Of a stretch of DNA of 64,000 nt, positions 1 through 10,805 are shown piece by piece. The notes below the pieces were generated by a model. It saw nothing but the letters and a program-made list of their open reading frames with translations. It made no database searches and was not told the DNA's origin. The DNA lies in the NCBI GenBank assembly GCA_028753945.1, contig JAPNXP010000001.1, forward strand, positions 1,302,001 to 1,366,000. Reading direction: 5' to 3'. The DNA is from Hexactinellida sp. DTS-2022 (taxonomy: Eukaryota > Porifera > Hexactinellida). Position numbers and translations under genes: made by a program. Each line of letters starts with the position of its first letter. The first letter of the stretch is position 1.

Positions 1-301
1 TTCTTTGTGTAGTATGAATATAAGTTGGCTGATAGATAACTTGAAATATAACTGGGAAATGTAATGACATATTTGTCACAAGTACAAAACTTTTATTTAT
101 TATATAAAATAGATAAATTAATATATATTTCTTGTATCTAAATTAGACTTACTAAATGCAGGATTGTTATTGTTTAATTAAAACTTTATTTAAGATCAAT
201 AACGTGCATTAATGAAAGCGATGAATATTGATATGCATGTGATTAAATGGAGTGTTATGAAAATAAGAGATTGCATACTCTGTAGAGTTGCTCACATTCC
301 T
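1..301. other. AT-rich intergenic DNA / 3' flank of IMMP1L
   Basis: No coding region, RNA gene or clear repeat is visible. The stretch lies downstream of the minus-strand IMMP1L gene and probably contains its 3' untranslated region. Confidence 0.5.
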
Positions 302-790
302 TCACTCCTCTTTGGCAGTTAGGGACGGCATTTGAAAAGACTTGTTGCCCGCCAGAGGCCATATCTTGCAGAGAGCTCTCCCTCGCAGGAGCGCGTAAGG
401 GATCGGTCCGTACACACGACTGTCTTTAGACTGATCCGCGTTGTCCCCTTCAAGCCACACGTGCCCTTTGGGGACAGTAATCATCTCTGCTTTATGTGAG
501 CTCTGGTTAGTGTTCAGAATCCTATCTCCCTCCATTCCCATTAATCGCTTGCATATATACATGCTGGGCTGGTGAGGGTGTTTGGCAGTTACTACGTCAC
601 CAACTTTTAATCGCTCCTTTCTGACACTAATTTTCTCGAAAATAGCGATTTCTATTTTGCGATTATTATTGATTGTGGGCTTCATAGACGGGCCTTCTAA
701 GAAAGTAGGCTCTGCCACGTATTCCGTGAGCACGTGATAAGCGCAGTAATATTTGAGCAAAACCCATGATGAGCGGGCGACCCGACGCAT
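302..790 (-). CDS. IMMP1L: Mitochondrial inner membrane protease subunit 1
   Basis: Type I signal-peptidase-like serine protease of the mitochondrial inner membrane (Imp1 family), which removes sorting signals from intermembrane-space proteins. Seen: an N-terminal hydrophobic stretch; the GPSMKPT box with the catalytic Ser at residue 35; the ICKR box with the catalytic Lys at about residue 81; then GHVWLEGDN, DSR and YGPIP, all typical of IMMP1L rather than IMMP2L. At 162 aa it is close to the usual 166. The frame extends 24 nt upstream but only to a TTG codon, with an in-frame TGA just before it, so I chose the ATG at 788-790. No intron is evident. The upstream side is intergenic and then a transposable element. 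Confidence 0.93.
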   Translation of the reverse strand: MRRVARSSWVLLKYYCAYHVLTEYVAEPTFLEGPSMKPTINNNRKIEIAIFEKISVRKERLKVGDVVTAKHPHQPSMYICKRLMGMEGDRILNTNQSSHKAEMITVPKGHVWLEGDNADQSKDSRVYGPIPYALLRGRALCKIWPLAGNKSFQMPSLTAKEE

Positions 791-948
791 TAAAGTACTA
801 ACAAAGCTAGGCAAATAACATCATTAGTTAAGTGTCCGAAACTTATTATTAAAGACAATAAACAGAAGAATTAAAGAGAGAAAGTTCTTTATAATTATTC
901 TATTTATTGCCTTTTTATGTTGCACCAATCAATAAAATTATGAACCAG

Positions 949-1707
949 TGTCAGAGGAGATCCTGTTCCCCCGTGAAAATTGTTCCCCCGAACAAAATTT
1001 CCTAGGGAATATTGTTCCCCTCTGCCTAATAGAAAATATTGTTCCCCCGAACAGTATTCACTAGGGAATACTGTTTCCCCTTTTAGTACAGTAATAATAT
1101 TAACATCCGTACAGTATGTTATATTGATATGACACAATCGAAAGTAAATTCGAGAAAATCCAATTAGTAGTTATCCATAAATTAATTAATTAAACAATTA
1201 TTAAACAGTATTACGCATTATTCTGCATTTATACATAACACAATGGAGAAATTTGACCATATTCCATATATTGAAAAGTAGACAACACATGTGTACTATT
1301 CAATACCTCCATATTCTCCTATATCTTCCGGGAGGAAAGTATACAGCAAATGTTCAAAGAGCGAGAAGTATGTAATAATAGGTAATTCATAACTTTTCTA
1401 CATATTCTAGTAACCTTAGTTCCATTTTGTATTGAGGGGAAGATAATTTTCTAGTGAATCTGCACTGTTCGGGGGAACAATATTTACTAGCGAATACTTT
1501 TCGGGGGAACAATATTTACTAGCGAATATTGTTCGGGGGAACAAAATTAACCAGGGGGAAACACTCTGGGGGGGGGGGTACATTATTCCCTAGGAAATAT
1601 GGTGTGGGGAACAGGATTTCCTAGGAAATATTGTTCGGGGGAACAGTATTTCCTAGGAAATCCTGTTCGGGGGAACAAAATATTTGGGAACAGGATTTAC
1701 TATGACA
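949..1707. mobile_element. Non-autonomous element A: TGT ends, GTTCGGGGGAAC hairpin arms
   Basis: The left end (TGTCAGAGGAGATCCTG) and the right end (reverse complement TGTCATAGTAAATCCTG) form a terminal inverted repeat. It continues into arms made of repeated GTTCGGGGGAAC palindromes separated by AATATTTCCTAG-like spacers, at about 960-1085 and 1460-1695. The 370-bp core is AT-rich and has no supported ORF. Flanks are CCAG (945-948) and CCGG (1708-1711), an imperfect 4-bp target duplication. It resembles the elements at 22909, 36890 and 48814. The superfamily is unknown. Confidence 0.7.
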
Positions 1708-1711
1708 CCGG

Positions 1712-2417
1712 ACTGGATCAAATCTGTATTATTTTTCTCCCATTTATTGTCATGTATTAAAAAAAAATTGATACTCACTCAATTAGTAAGAAATTGGATT
1801 TTCAATGTCAATTAAATAAGGAAATGCTTATATAGAGCTTATTCTACTAACTAGAGCAGTCGGTTGCTTTGCACTGATCAGTGATCACTCTCTCACAAAG
1901 TCCGCTTGGGAGACTTTGTCCGTTCTTGTAGGCATTAGACGACGCAATTATTAGCCGCTCTTCGCGGCCTTACAGTCCTAAATTCAGGAAAAAATTAATC
2001 TTACAGAAAGTACCTAGGCTAGTATTGCTATATTCCAAACCCACACTTAACAAAAACCTGTTGCTTTGTAAATTATACGTACCTACTTAATTAAGTTCAC
2101 TAACTATGTTGTTATACAGTATCTCAATACAGTCCTTGAAATTGTAGTAAATTTGTGTTTAAAACAAAAATACAGGAATAATTAGCAGGGCTAAATTTGG
2201 GGTTATTAAATATTCGCCTTTTCAATTTGCTTACTGAAGGTATAATAACTGAAGCCATAATAATGCCCAAATGCAGCCATATATATTCAATTGCCAATAT
2301 CATCCAATTGACAACCCCTCCCATAACATAGATAAATATTAAAATTATCCAATAAAATATCTAATATCTAGACACCAATCTAACTGTTTACACAGATGGC
2401 CCATATCGCTTCTTGTT
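1712..2417. other. Intergenic DNA
   Basis: No gene supported. It contains only a small hairpin near 1893-1922 (ACAAAGTC paired with GACTTTGT). A 66-codon minus frame here has no family features. Confidence 0.4.
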
Positions 2418-2870
2418 TGATTAGAGGTTTAGGCCAAGTACCATCCTCATTATGGGCCTCCAAGAGTACATCTTGTCTCGAAAACAGTCCGAAGTCTTGA
2501 GCTTCTTGATTAATAGGGCGCTGTGTAATGCTATGCCCGCGTGAGTGAACCAAAACACCCCAGCGAAATTAAACACATTCAGTTGATAAGACCCAGTGCG
2601 ATCTTTTGCAGAGCAGCATCTACCGTGCATTGTGGGTTCATAGGCCCAGACTCGGTCCCTCTGGGCTATCAGCTGTGATCTCTCCTCTCCACCCTCCTCA
2701 GGACTACAAATTAAGTCCTCATTGCGCATCAAGCTAATGCTCTATTTACAGGTCGATTAGATTATGGAACCTAATTTTGCCCCCTATCACCTCTTAATGT
2801 TCCCGAGTTCAACAAACGAAGATCTACTGAAATAAATTATCCCAAAATATGCAGTTCAAACATTTGGACA

Positions 2871-3677
2871 TCACGACAACTTGTCATTTACATGACTCAG
2901 AGATAACGGCCATATTTTGATTAGAGGTTTAGGCCATGTACCATCCTCATTCTGGACCTCTAAGAGTACATCTTGTCCTTCTAAAATTCCGAAGTCTTGA
3001 GCTTCTTGATTAAGATCTCTGATGAGCTCATAATTAGGAAACATTGTTCTGGAGTAAATTTGCGTCTTTTTCTTGGAATCAATGTTGTACACCTTTCTTA
3101 TCTTATTAACTATAGTACGGGCAGTATCACATCTTGACAATAATACTATAATGAAATCCTTCTGGCTAGAGTAGAGATAACACTTCAGTTCAAGAGGGTA
3201 GATCTCTACTTGACAACTTTTAACATACCTGCCATAATCTATAACTTGTCTCATGATCTTCATTGATCCTTCACTGATTCCGTACCAAGACAGGAGCTTA
3301 TTCCAAGCTAGTTCTGGTACTAGTTTGAAATGTGTCCCAACCTTTAGATCCCTTATTAACTTGCCATTCTCTATCAAAGATGTGTTGTCTATAGGACCCG
3401 GGTATACAGCCTCTTCTCCAGCTCTAGATTTATCCCAGTTGTCATACCCTACGTAACGCTTCCATTGTGTGTACCATCTTATATCGATTAGACACCATTT
3501 CTGACCTCTTAGTAGTACTTGCTTGAGGAGTGCATATATTTCTTGTTTTTGAGCTTTATATGAAGCTTGACTTAAAATTTCTATCTTTGTGTTCTGATTA
3601 CTATTAGACTCAGAATTTAATCGAATAGACTGAGTCAGGAGAGTAGCTTCTTCCACACACTCATCTTTTCTTGCCAT
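2871..3677 (-). CDS. DUSP-UBL module of USP4/11/15 type, left copy
   Basis: Open frame of 268 aa resembling the N-terminal non-catalytic part of the deubiquitinases USP4, USP11 and USP15. A DUSP domain (WCLIDIRWYTQWKRYVGYD, then YPGPIDN, WNKLLSWYG and CQVEIYPLELK) is followed by a ubiquitin-like domain ending NEDGTWP. In full-length USPs the catalytic Cys/His domain comes next; here the frame stops about 20 residues after NEDGTWP and no protease domain follows. The longest frame begins at GTG, so the first ATG (3675-3677) is used. It mirrors the copy at 3978. It may be a captured or duplicated gene 5' part; whether it is expressed is unknown. Confidence 0.72.
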   Translation of the reverse strand: MARKDECVEEATLLTQSIRLNSESNSNQNTKIEILSQASYKAQKQEIYALLKQVLLRGQKWCLIDIRWYTQWKRYVGYDNWDKSRAGEEAVYPGPIDNTSLIENGKLIRDLKVGTHFKLVPELAWNKLLSWYGISEGSMKIMRQVIDYGRYVKSCQVEIYPLELKCYLYSSQKDFIIVLLSRCDTARTIVNKIRKVYNIDSKKKTQIYSRTMFPNYELIRDLNQEAQDFGILEGQDVLLEVQNEDGTWPKPLIKIWPLSLSHVNDKLS

Positions 3678-3977
3678 TGTATCTTCTAACTCTGTCTTCA
3701 CACAAGGACCAGTGGATTAATTTTTGGGCAATGCCTTGTGCTTTACAGCTTTAGTATAAGATATAATAGTAACTTTAGTGTCTTCAGTAAAAACTCTATA
3801 GTAGTTCCTACTATAAGATGCACAGTTCTAAGATCGTTCTTGTCGTTCTTGTTTATACTGAAACACTAATGTTACTATTATATCTTAACATCTTAAAATA
3901 TCTTAATACTAAAGCACAAGGCATTGCCCAAAAATTAATCCACTGGTCCTTGTGTGAAGACAGAGTTAGAAGATACA

Positions 3978-4793
3978 ATGGCAAGAAAAGATGAGTGTGT
4001 GGAAGAAGCTACTCTCCTGACTCAGTCTATTCGATTAAATTCTGAGTCTAATAGTAATCAGAACACAAAGATAGAAATTTTAAGTCAAGCTTCATATAAA
4101 GCTCAAAAACAAGAAACATATGCACTCCTCAAGCAAGTACTACTAAGAGGTCAGAAATGGTGTCTAATCGATATAAGATGGTACACACAATGGAAGCGTT
4201 ACGTAGGGTATGACAACTGGGATAAATCTAGAGCTGGAGAAGAGGCTGTATACCCGGGTCCTATAGACAACACATCTTTGATAGAGAATGGCAAGTTAAT
4301 AAGGGATCTAAAGGTTGGGACACATTTCAAACTAGTACCAGAACTAGCTTGGAATAAGCTCCTGTCTTGGTACGGAATCAATGAAGGATCAATGAAGATC
4401 ATAAGACAAGTTATAGATTATGGTAGGTATGTTAAAAGTTGTCAAGTAGAGATCTACCCTCTTGAACTGAAGTGTTATCTCTACTCTAGTCAGAAGGATT
4501 TCATTATTGTATTATTGTCAAGATGTGATACTGCCCGTACTATGGTTAATAAGATAAGAAAGGTGTACAACATTGATTCCAAGAAACAGACACGAATTTA
4601 CTCCAGATGTATAACGCATATGTATACTACTTATGAGCTGATCAGAGATCTTAATCAAGAATTTGCAGACTTCGGAATTTTAGAAGGACAAGGTGTACTC
4701 TTACAGGTCCAGAATGAGGATGGTACATGGCCTAAACCTCTAATCAAAATATGGCCGTTATCTCTGAATCATGTAAATGACAAGTTGCCGTGA
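3978..4793 (+). CDS. DUSP-UBL module of USP4/11/15 type, right copy
   Basis: 271-aa partner of the 2871-3677 frame, divergently transcribed from a shared 300-bp centre. About 15-20 residues differ, including SMKII for SMKIM and a rearranged stretch near the UBL (CITHMYTTYEL versus TMFPNYEL), yet both frames stay open with the DUSP signature (RWYTQWKRYVG, YPGPIDN) and the UBL end (NEDGTWP). Known role of the module: substrate and partner binding and regulation of USP catalysis. Inference: if translated, a stand-alone DUSP-UBL could compete with the parent USP. The catalytic domain is absent. The longest frame starts at GTG (3954); the first ATG is at 3978. Confidence 0.72.
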   Translation: MARKDECVEEATLLTQSIRLNSESNSNQNTKIEILSQASYKAQKQETYALLKQVLLRGQKWCLIDIRWYTQWKRYVGYDNWDKSRAGEEAVYPGPIDNTSLIENGKLIRDLKVGTHFKLVPELAWNKLLSWYGINEGSMKIIRQVIDYGRYVKSCQVEIYPLELKCYLYSSQKDFIIVLLSRCDTARTMVNKIRKVYNIDSKKQTRIYSRCITHMYTTYELIRDLNQEFADFGILEGQGVLLQVQNEDGTWPKPLIKIWPLSLNHVNDKLP

Positions 4794-5282
4794 TGTCCAA
4801 ATCTTTGCATATTTTGGGATAATTTATTTCAGTAGATCTTCGTTTATATGAACTCGGGAACATTAAGAGGTGATAGGGGGCAAAATTAGGTTCCATAATC
4901 TAATCGACCTGTAAATAGAGCATTAGCTTGATGAGCAATGAGGACTTAATTTGTAGTCCTGAGGAGGGTGGAGGGAGAGATCACAGCTGATAGACCCAGA
5001 GGGACCGAGTCTGGGCCTATGAACCCACAATGCACGGTAGATGCCAGTGCTCGACAAAATGAAATTTTGATGGTGGTTAATTAAGCCACCACCTCACTTT
5101 TTCTGGTGGCTAAAGAATAAACAACGGCCGATTTAACAAACCACTGATGAATAACAAAAATCTAATGCCTAGAAAAACACTCATATTTATAGCAAATAAT
5201 GCAGCGATAAATATAATCTACACCACGTCAAATAATCCACAATTCTGTATGATTGTGAAGTTAGCAGTGAAAAAAAACAAAA

Positions 5283-5595
5283 AACCATGTGCAACTTAAC
5301 ACCCTATAACTTAGTCATACATCATCCGATTGAGGTGCCATTTGGAATATATCAATATCAGCCTAGGAGGTTTCTGTCATTTTAACTAGAACTCTCCCTA
5401 ACACCTATATACCAGACAGTGACATAGCAAATATTGCTATATTTTGACAAAAAAAATTGTTTCTGAAAACCATGTGCAACTTAACACCCTATAACTTAGT
5501 CATACATCATCCGATAGAGGTGCCATTTGGAATATATCAATACCAGCCTAGGAGGTTTCTGTCATTTTAATTTTATCTCAATCTGACAACTCAGT
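5283..5595 (-). repeat. Subterminal tandem repeat, left side, about 1.7 copies
   Basis: Two copies of the ~185-bp unit found at 9847-10805, here in opposite orientation. They begin near CCATGTGCAACTTAACACC at about 5283 and 5470. They form part of the transposon's extended inverted terminal region. Confidence 0.85.
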
Positions 5596-5922
5596 GACAC
5601 AGGGTGACATTGCAAAAATACACCAGACAGTAATCGGTTAAATTATACAAAATATGTAGATGTCTTTGAATCTGTTATCGTATGCTCGAAAATTTGTTTT
5701 ATAACTCACACAATATGAATTCGTATAAGATTGTTATTTCTTAATTATTATGTAATAATAATAATACGTGTATACAGTATATTAATAAATTACTTCAATT
5801 TCCATTGTAGTTACATATAGAGCTTCTTTATCATATGCGTGATCATAAGCGTAATTATATAACTAACATACTATTATTCATTTGATATTCATCAAATTTA
5901 TAATATTGTCCTACCTCGAATC

Positions 5923-6449
5923 ATGTTATTATTTTCACTTTATTTTCGCATTATTTTTTTATTCCACGATGTTTCTTTGGTACTCCGAAGCAGAGTGGAC
6001 CATGGGTCGATGGGTCATGGGTCATGGGTCAGATGGGTCACCTAAATCGATGGGTCAGATGGGTCATGGGTCACGGCTCCGTGACCCATGACCCATGACC
6101 CATTAGGAATTTCAATGTATTCTTCAGTTAAATACGAATCACTCATCATCATCATTATTATTATAACATTTAAGTGCATTGAAAGACTAAACATATTCAA
6201 CATTGCAACAAGTAGGTTTGTTGAGGTAATTTACACTGTTATTCTGTTAATGTTACAGTATAGTATATAGATATTTAAAATTGTGTGATGGGTCAATGGG
6301 TCACTCGATGGGTCATGGGTCAATGGGTCAATGGGTCATGGGTCAGAAATGGGATGGGTCAGATGGGTCATGGGTCACCAATGTTGACCCATGGTCCACT
6401 CTGCTCCGAAGTGGTGATATTGAAATAAACCCTGGACCTTTAACACAAG
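5923..6449 (+). pseudogene. First exon of the transposon gene with a 2A-like peptide, split by a MITE
   Basis: An ATG at 5923 opens a hydrophobic leader. When the 413-bp insertion (5991-6403) and one target copy are disregarded, this leader reads in frame into a 2A-like motif, GDIEINPGP, at 6413-6439 (consensus D-V/I-E-X-N-P-G-P, which causes ribosome skipping between G and P). The motif is 24-32 residues from the start. The exon ends at a splice-donor-like CAAG/GTAAGT (6449/6450); a candidate acceptor is CTAG at about 6517. N-terminal 2A peptides with a signal-like leader are known from non-LTR retrotransposons and from immune receptors of marine invertebrates; here one sits in a DNA transposon. 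The insertion destroys the frame. Confidence 0.7.
5991..6403. mobile_element. hAT-like foldback MITE of ATGGGTC words
   Basis: The 413-bp insertion has terminal repeats CAGAGTGGACCATGGGTC and GACCCATGGTCCACTCTG and an 8-bp target duplication CTCCGAAG (5983-5990, 6404-6411). The arms are iterated GATGGGTCATGGGTCA words (5999-6105, 6285-6395); the core is AT-rich. The 8-bp duplication and CAG end fit the hAT superfamily. It encodes nothing. It is younger than the transposon exon it interrupts. Confidence 0.85.
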
Positions 6450-6517
6450 GTAAGTAATTTCTGAAGTTAAATATTAACTAATTTCTATCCAATTGTTATT
6501 CTCTAACGATTTCTAGT

Positions 6518-8900
6518 TGATGGAAATTCTCGAAAGAATATGCAATATCTAATTGTGAATGCATTGTTTGCTTTGGAAATCGAATGGTCTGAAGTACCCA
6601 AATACAATTTGGGGTAAGTTATCTAAATATATATTTGGTAGAAATCGTGCTTGTCAACGTGCAAAAATAATGAACATATGGCGCAAAACCCAAACACAAA
6701 TTCATCATAAATTTCTGAGCTTTCAGATGTCCGATGAATCTGATAAACCTCTTCAGAATTCACCAATTAGTATTATTTTTCTACTATTCCCAGCAACATA
6801 TTTTCTCACTCCAGTTGGAAGATCTCTTATTTCACAATCTCAAAATATTGCTCTAGACAATTTAGAGAGTCTTAGTACAAGTAGTACCGATTCAATTTTA
6901 CGTATATTCATGCTGAGGAAAGAGACCATAGCTCCTTACCTATTTCGTCCGCCTACCTTGTTGAAGAATTTGGAATGTTTTCTCCCGTGTGCAATTTGAA
7001 AACAAGCAAAATTTCAGATAGGAACAACGAGAGCAAATTTGAATGTCCAAAATCTTTTGAATTCTCAATGAATAAAAGTGAATGGGATATTATATTGCCA
7101 AAAATTAATTGAAAACAATTGAAACCCGGATGGACGAACATTTTTTGTCAATTTTTTTCAATTTTTTCTCCTTTTTGCGTCATTAAATTTCTCTACCATC
7201 GTATTAACAAATCTACTATCGGAAATTGGTCATTTCTTGTTGGAGAAGCTATTTGTAAATTCAAGAACTGTTTAAGATATGAATTTCGGATAAACGGTAT
7301 TACTAATCCTGCAACAGAAAATACTTTTGTTAAAGTAAATGTTTTAGGATCGATTTCTTGCCAGCAATTTGATGACATAACATCATATTCGCGAAAATTG
7401 TCTGGCCAAGTAAGGAAATTAGTTGCTGGAAAATTGGTTCATAATTCTGCGAGTAGTATCCATTACAAACAATTCGAAAAATATAGTAGTTTAGATGTTG
7501 CAAAGCATGGTAATCTGAACTTTCTGAAATCCCAAGAGGTCTTTCGCAAAGTTATATCAGAACATGATTCAAATAGCAGATTAAGTGATGATATGTGGCA
7601 AGATATCATAGTCACTCAAAGGACCTATGATAGTAATATTAAAGGAGCTATTCTTAATGGTTATATACAGACCATATCTCGATATCCAATTGTCATCCAT
7701 ATGCATACGGAGGAACAATTACGTATTATCAAAAAATTCAACCTGGAAACTTGATAATGCATTTGGATGCAACTGAATCAATTGTAAGAAAAATGGACAA
7801 ATTTCACAAGAGAATCTTGTATTATGCTTTAACAGTGAGACATCCTGAAGCTAAAACTTACCTAATTCCGCTTGATGAGATGATAAGCAGTGAACATCTA
7901 ATGTTGAAATTTTTCCTAAGCAAATGGTTCTATAATCTATAATGTAAAAAAGGTATTAAATAAAGTTACTATTATTACATATGTTGAGGTAGATTTTAGC
8001 TGGGCTATGTTACACAGTGTTTCCAACAGCTTTAATACACAAACTCTAGACTTATACTTGGATGCTTGCTGGAAAAGAATTAACAAGAAAGAAATTGGTA
8101 TCAACAGTATTAAAATTTAAAACCACGATTCATATATGTTCAGTACACATAATGAACCGTTTCAGCTACAAGATTGAACGTAAATTAACCAAAAGGCCGA
8201 CAAAAGAGACTAAACGAGTGATGATGTTTATAATGGCACGGATTATAAGTTGTACAACTCTAGAGGAAGTAGACCAATTATTTACATCCCTGGGCATATT
8301 GTGTTTATCTCAAATGAGATACCCTGAAGTTGAGCAGTACTTTAAAAAATTGAGAATGCATTATTTCATGATGATGAAAATTATGAACTCGGAATGGATT
8401 GTTTGTCAGAAATTGATGAGGAATTATATATTGAATTAGGAGATAGTATGACATATAAAAATAGGTCTCCCTTTGGAAGACATTTTGATTCCATTCTACA
8501 GAAAAGTAATTCCTTCGTACAACATTTGCAAACTCGACGTCAAACTACGCATCTGGAAGTGAACAGCAGATATTTTTAACCGAATTTGCCTGAGTATTTG
8601 GTAACACATTACATGCCCATATGTCCTTTATGGACCGGAATGATTATTGGTGCAACTTTATTCCCTGGAAAAAATTAGATGTCACTTTTACGAACTCTAT
8701 TGTGGAAAATTGGATGAAAATAAAATTGAGGCCAGATGACTTTATAAGAAAAATTTATGAAGGAATTTCAGGTAGAATTAAAGCATTCGATTTTGCTTTT
8801 CTTCCAATTAGCACCAAGGTATTGAAGAGAATCAAGTTAAAGATAGAAAGCGATAACACACAAATCGAGGAAATCTGGGAAAGACGCAAGAGAAAGTGAA
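6518..8900 (+). pseudogene. Transposase remnant of the 5.9-kb element
   Basis: A series of partly overlapping plus-strand frames (6559-6999, 7119-7754, 7751-7942, 8062-8439, 8394-8579, 8621-8899) reads as one protein broken by frameshifts and stops. Recognisable parts in order: SYSRKLSGQVRKLVAGKLV (near 7400), HMHTEEQLRIIKKF (7700), LDATESIVRK (7760), PLDEMISSEHLM (7880), VDFSWAMLHSVSNSF (7989) and a CSVHIMNRF-like patch (8140). The acidic DATESIV and DFSWA patches look like DDE-type catalytic positions. Candidate introns lie near 6450-6517 and 6615-6725. No single intact ORF remains, so the element cannot be autonomous. The family name is uncertain. Confidence 0.6.
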
Positions 8901-8920
8901 GTTATTTCAAACAATGCCAA

Positions 8921-9699
8921 TTGTACAAAACAAAGTTTAGTGAAATAAATACGAAACAAAATAAACTCACTAAACCTGAGCAAAAAAAGAAAATAAGAAG
9001 AGGGAGAAAGTTCAAGAATACAAAAATATCAGAAAATCTTCTCAATGATATGCAAAGTGATGATAGTATCTCCGATCTAGTAGTACATGATGTTATTTTT
9101 TATGATCACGGACAATTTTCTCCTGTACTTCTGATTGGCAACGCCAAAAATGTAAGAATTTATGTTTACATATATTCTGGGTATCATTTATGAGAATGAG
9201 GCTTTTGATAAAAGTTTAGAGATTCGAAAGTTCAAAGGAAAAGCGAGTATCTTCCGATGGAAATTATCTCTTTAGTTCACTATCTTATGTTGTTACTGGC
9301 TCAGATCATTATCATAAATAATTTAGAGAGTTGTTAGTTACCAATATGAAAAATAAATATCGAGCAGAATGTACGAACTATTGCACAGCAAAATACGATT
9401 TACTTCCCGAGAAGAATTGTGATACAATAGAAGAATATATAACTGTAAGTATGATGGATCGAGTAAGGTCGTGGGGGACAGACTTAGAATTGTTTTTAGC
9501 AGCTCAACTCCTTAAAACGGATATTTTCGTATTCAAAGATGTAAATCTTTGCTGGAACAAATTTTCAGGCTATGGGTTCAATGACAAACAAAATGTACAT
9601 GATTTAACTGAGAGAAGGTTGTATTTGCGATTATATTTCAGTCATTTTCAACCAGTGACAAAAGTCAATACAGTAGAGAATGTGATGAATGATACGTAG
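8921..9699 (+). pseudogene. Linker and inactive OTU-like protease domain of the transposon
   Basis: A lysine-rich linker (8921-9193) is followed by an OTU cysteine-protease-like domain. The catalytic-loop box reads DGNYLFSS at about 9256-9279 where active OTU proteins have DGNCLFRS, so the nucleophile Cys is Tyr (TAT, one transition from TGT). An in-frame TAA follows at 9319-9321. Downstream, EEYITVSMMDRVRSWGTDLE and ELFLAAQLLKTDIFVF match the usual OTU core WGxxxELxAAxxLxxxIxV. OTU domains occur as accessory deubiquitinases in several eukaryotic transposons. Here the domain is dead both by the residue change and by the stop. Confidence 0.65.
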
Positions 9700-9846
9700 T
9701 TACATAGAAGAATTTGATCCAATTCAATAAGAAACTTTTCACTTTTATATAGACAGTAGAGTTTAGAAATCGGTTTGAATTAAGCTATCACTTATATGGT
9801 AATTTTATATCAGTAATCTAGAATACCTGTATTATTAGACATGACT

Positions 9847-10805
9847 ATGACTAAGTTGTAGGGTGTTAAATTGCACACGGTTTTCAGAAACCATTTTTTT
9901 TGCCAAAATATAGCAATATTTGCTATGTCACTGTCTGGTGTAGAGGTGTTAGGGAGAGTTCTAATTAAAATGACAGAAACCTCCTAGGCTGAAATCATCT
10001 GAGTCCAAATGGCACCTCAATCGGATGATGTATGACTAAGTTATAGGGTGTTAAGTTGCACATGGTTTTCAGAAACAATTTTTTTGCCAAAATATAGCAA
10101 TATTTGCTATGTCACTGTCTGGTGTAGAGGTGTTAGAGAGAGTTCTAATTAAAATGACAGAAACCTCCTAGGCTGAAATCATCTGAGTCCAAATGGCACC
10201 TCAATCGGATGATGTATGACTAAGTTATAGGGTGTTAAGTTGCACATGGTTTTCAGAAACAATTTTTTTTGTCAAAATATAGCAATATTTGCTATGTCAC
10301 TGTCTGGTGTAGAGGTGTTAGGGAGAGTTCTAATTAAAATGACAGAAACCTCCTAGGCTGAAATCATCTGAGTCCAAATGGCACCTCAATCGGATGATGT
10401 ATGACTAAGTTATAGGGTGTTAAGTTGCACATGGTTTTCAGAAACAATTTTTTTGCCAAAATATAGCAATATTTGCTATGTCACTGTCTGGTGTAGAGGT
10501 GTTAGAGAGAGTTCTAATTAAAATGACAGAAACCTCCTAGGCTGAAATCATCTGAGTCCAAATGGCACCTCAATCGGATGATGTATGACTAAGTTATAGG
10601 GTGTTAAGTTGCACATGGTTTTCAGAAACAATTTTTTTTGTCAAAATATAGCAATATTTGCTATGTCACTGTCTGGTATATAGGTGTTAGGGAGAGTTCT
10701 AGTTAAAATGACAGAAACCTCCTAGGCTGAAATCATCTGAGTCCAAATGGCACCTCAATCGGATGATGTATGACTAAGTTATAGGGTGTTAAGTTGCACA
10801 TGGTT
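9847..10805 (+). repeat. Tandem array of a 184/185-bp unit, about 5.2 copies
   Basis: Unit starts (ATGACTAAGTT) lie at 9847, 10032, 10216, 10401, 10585 and 10770, giving spacings of 184-185 bp. The first unit is the most diverged. It is inverted relative to the copies at 5283-5595, so the pair makes long foldback-capable ends of the transposon. It is a satellite-like transposon end, not a CRISPR array: there are no unique spacers. Confidence 0.9.

Noticed and set aside
904-1137. 77-codon minus frame within element A
   Set aside because: It is formed by the element's iterated GTTCCCCC words and has no protein-like pattern.
1850-1990. Possible tRNA or structured RNA
   Set aside because: Only one short stem is present; no cloverleaf or conserved tRNA boxes could be found.
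2418-5044. Palindrome as an assembly artefact
   Set aside because: The arms differ at many positions and the right arm alone carries a bounded transposon insertion.
6413-6439. 2A motif as a sign of an integrated virus
   Set aside because: It lies in an exon with a splice donor inside a DNA transposon with terminal repeats and target duplication; no viral replication genes are near.
9847-10805. Regular repeats that might suggest a CRISPR array
   Set aside because: Units are 184-185 bp head to tail with no unique spacers, occur inverted at the other transposon end, and the DNA is animal.
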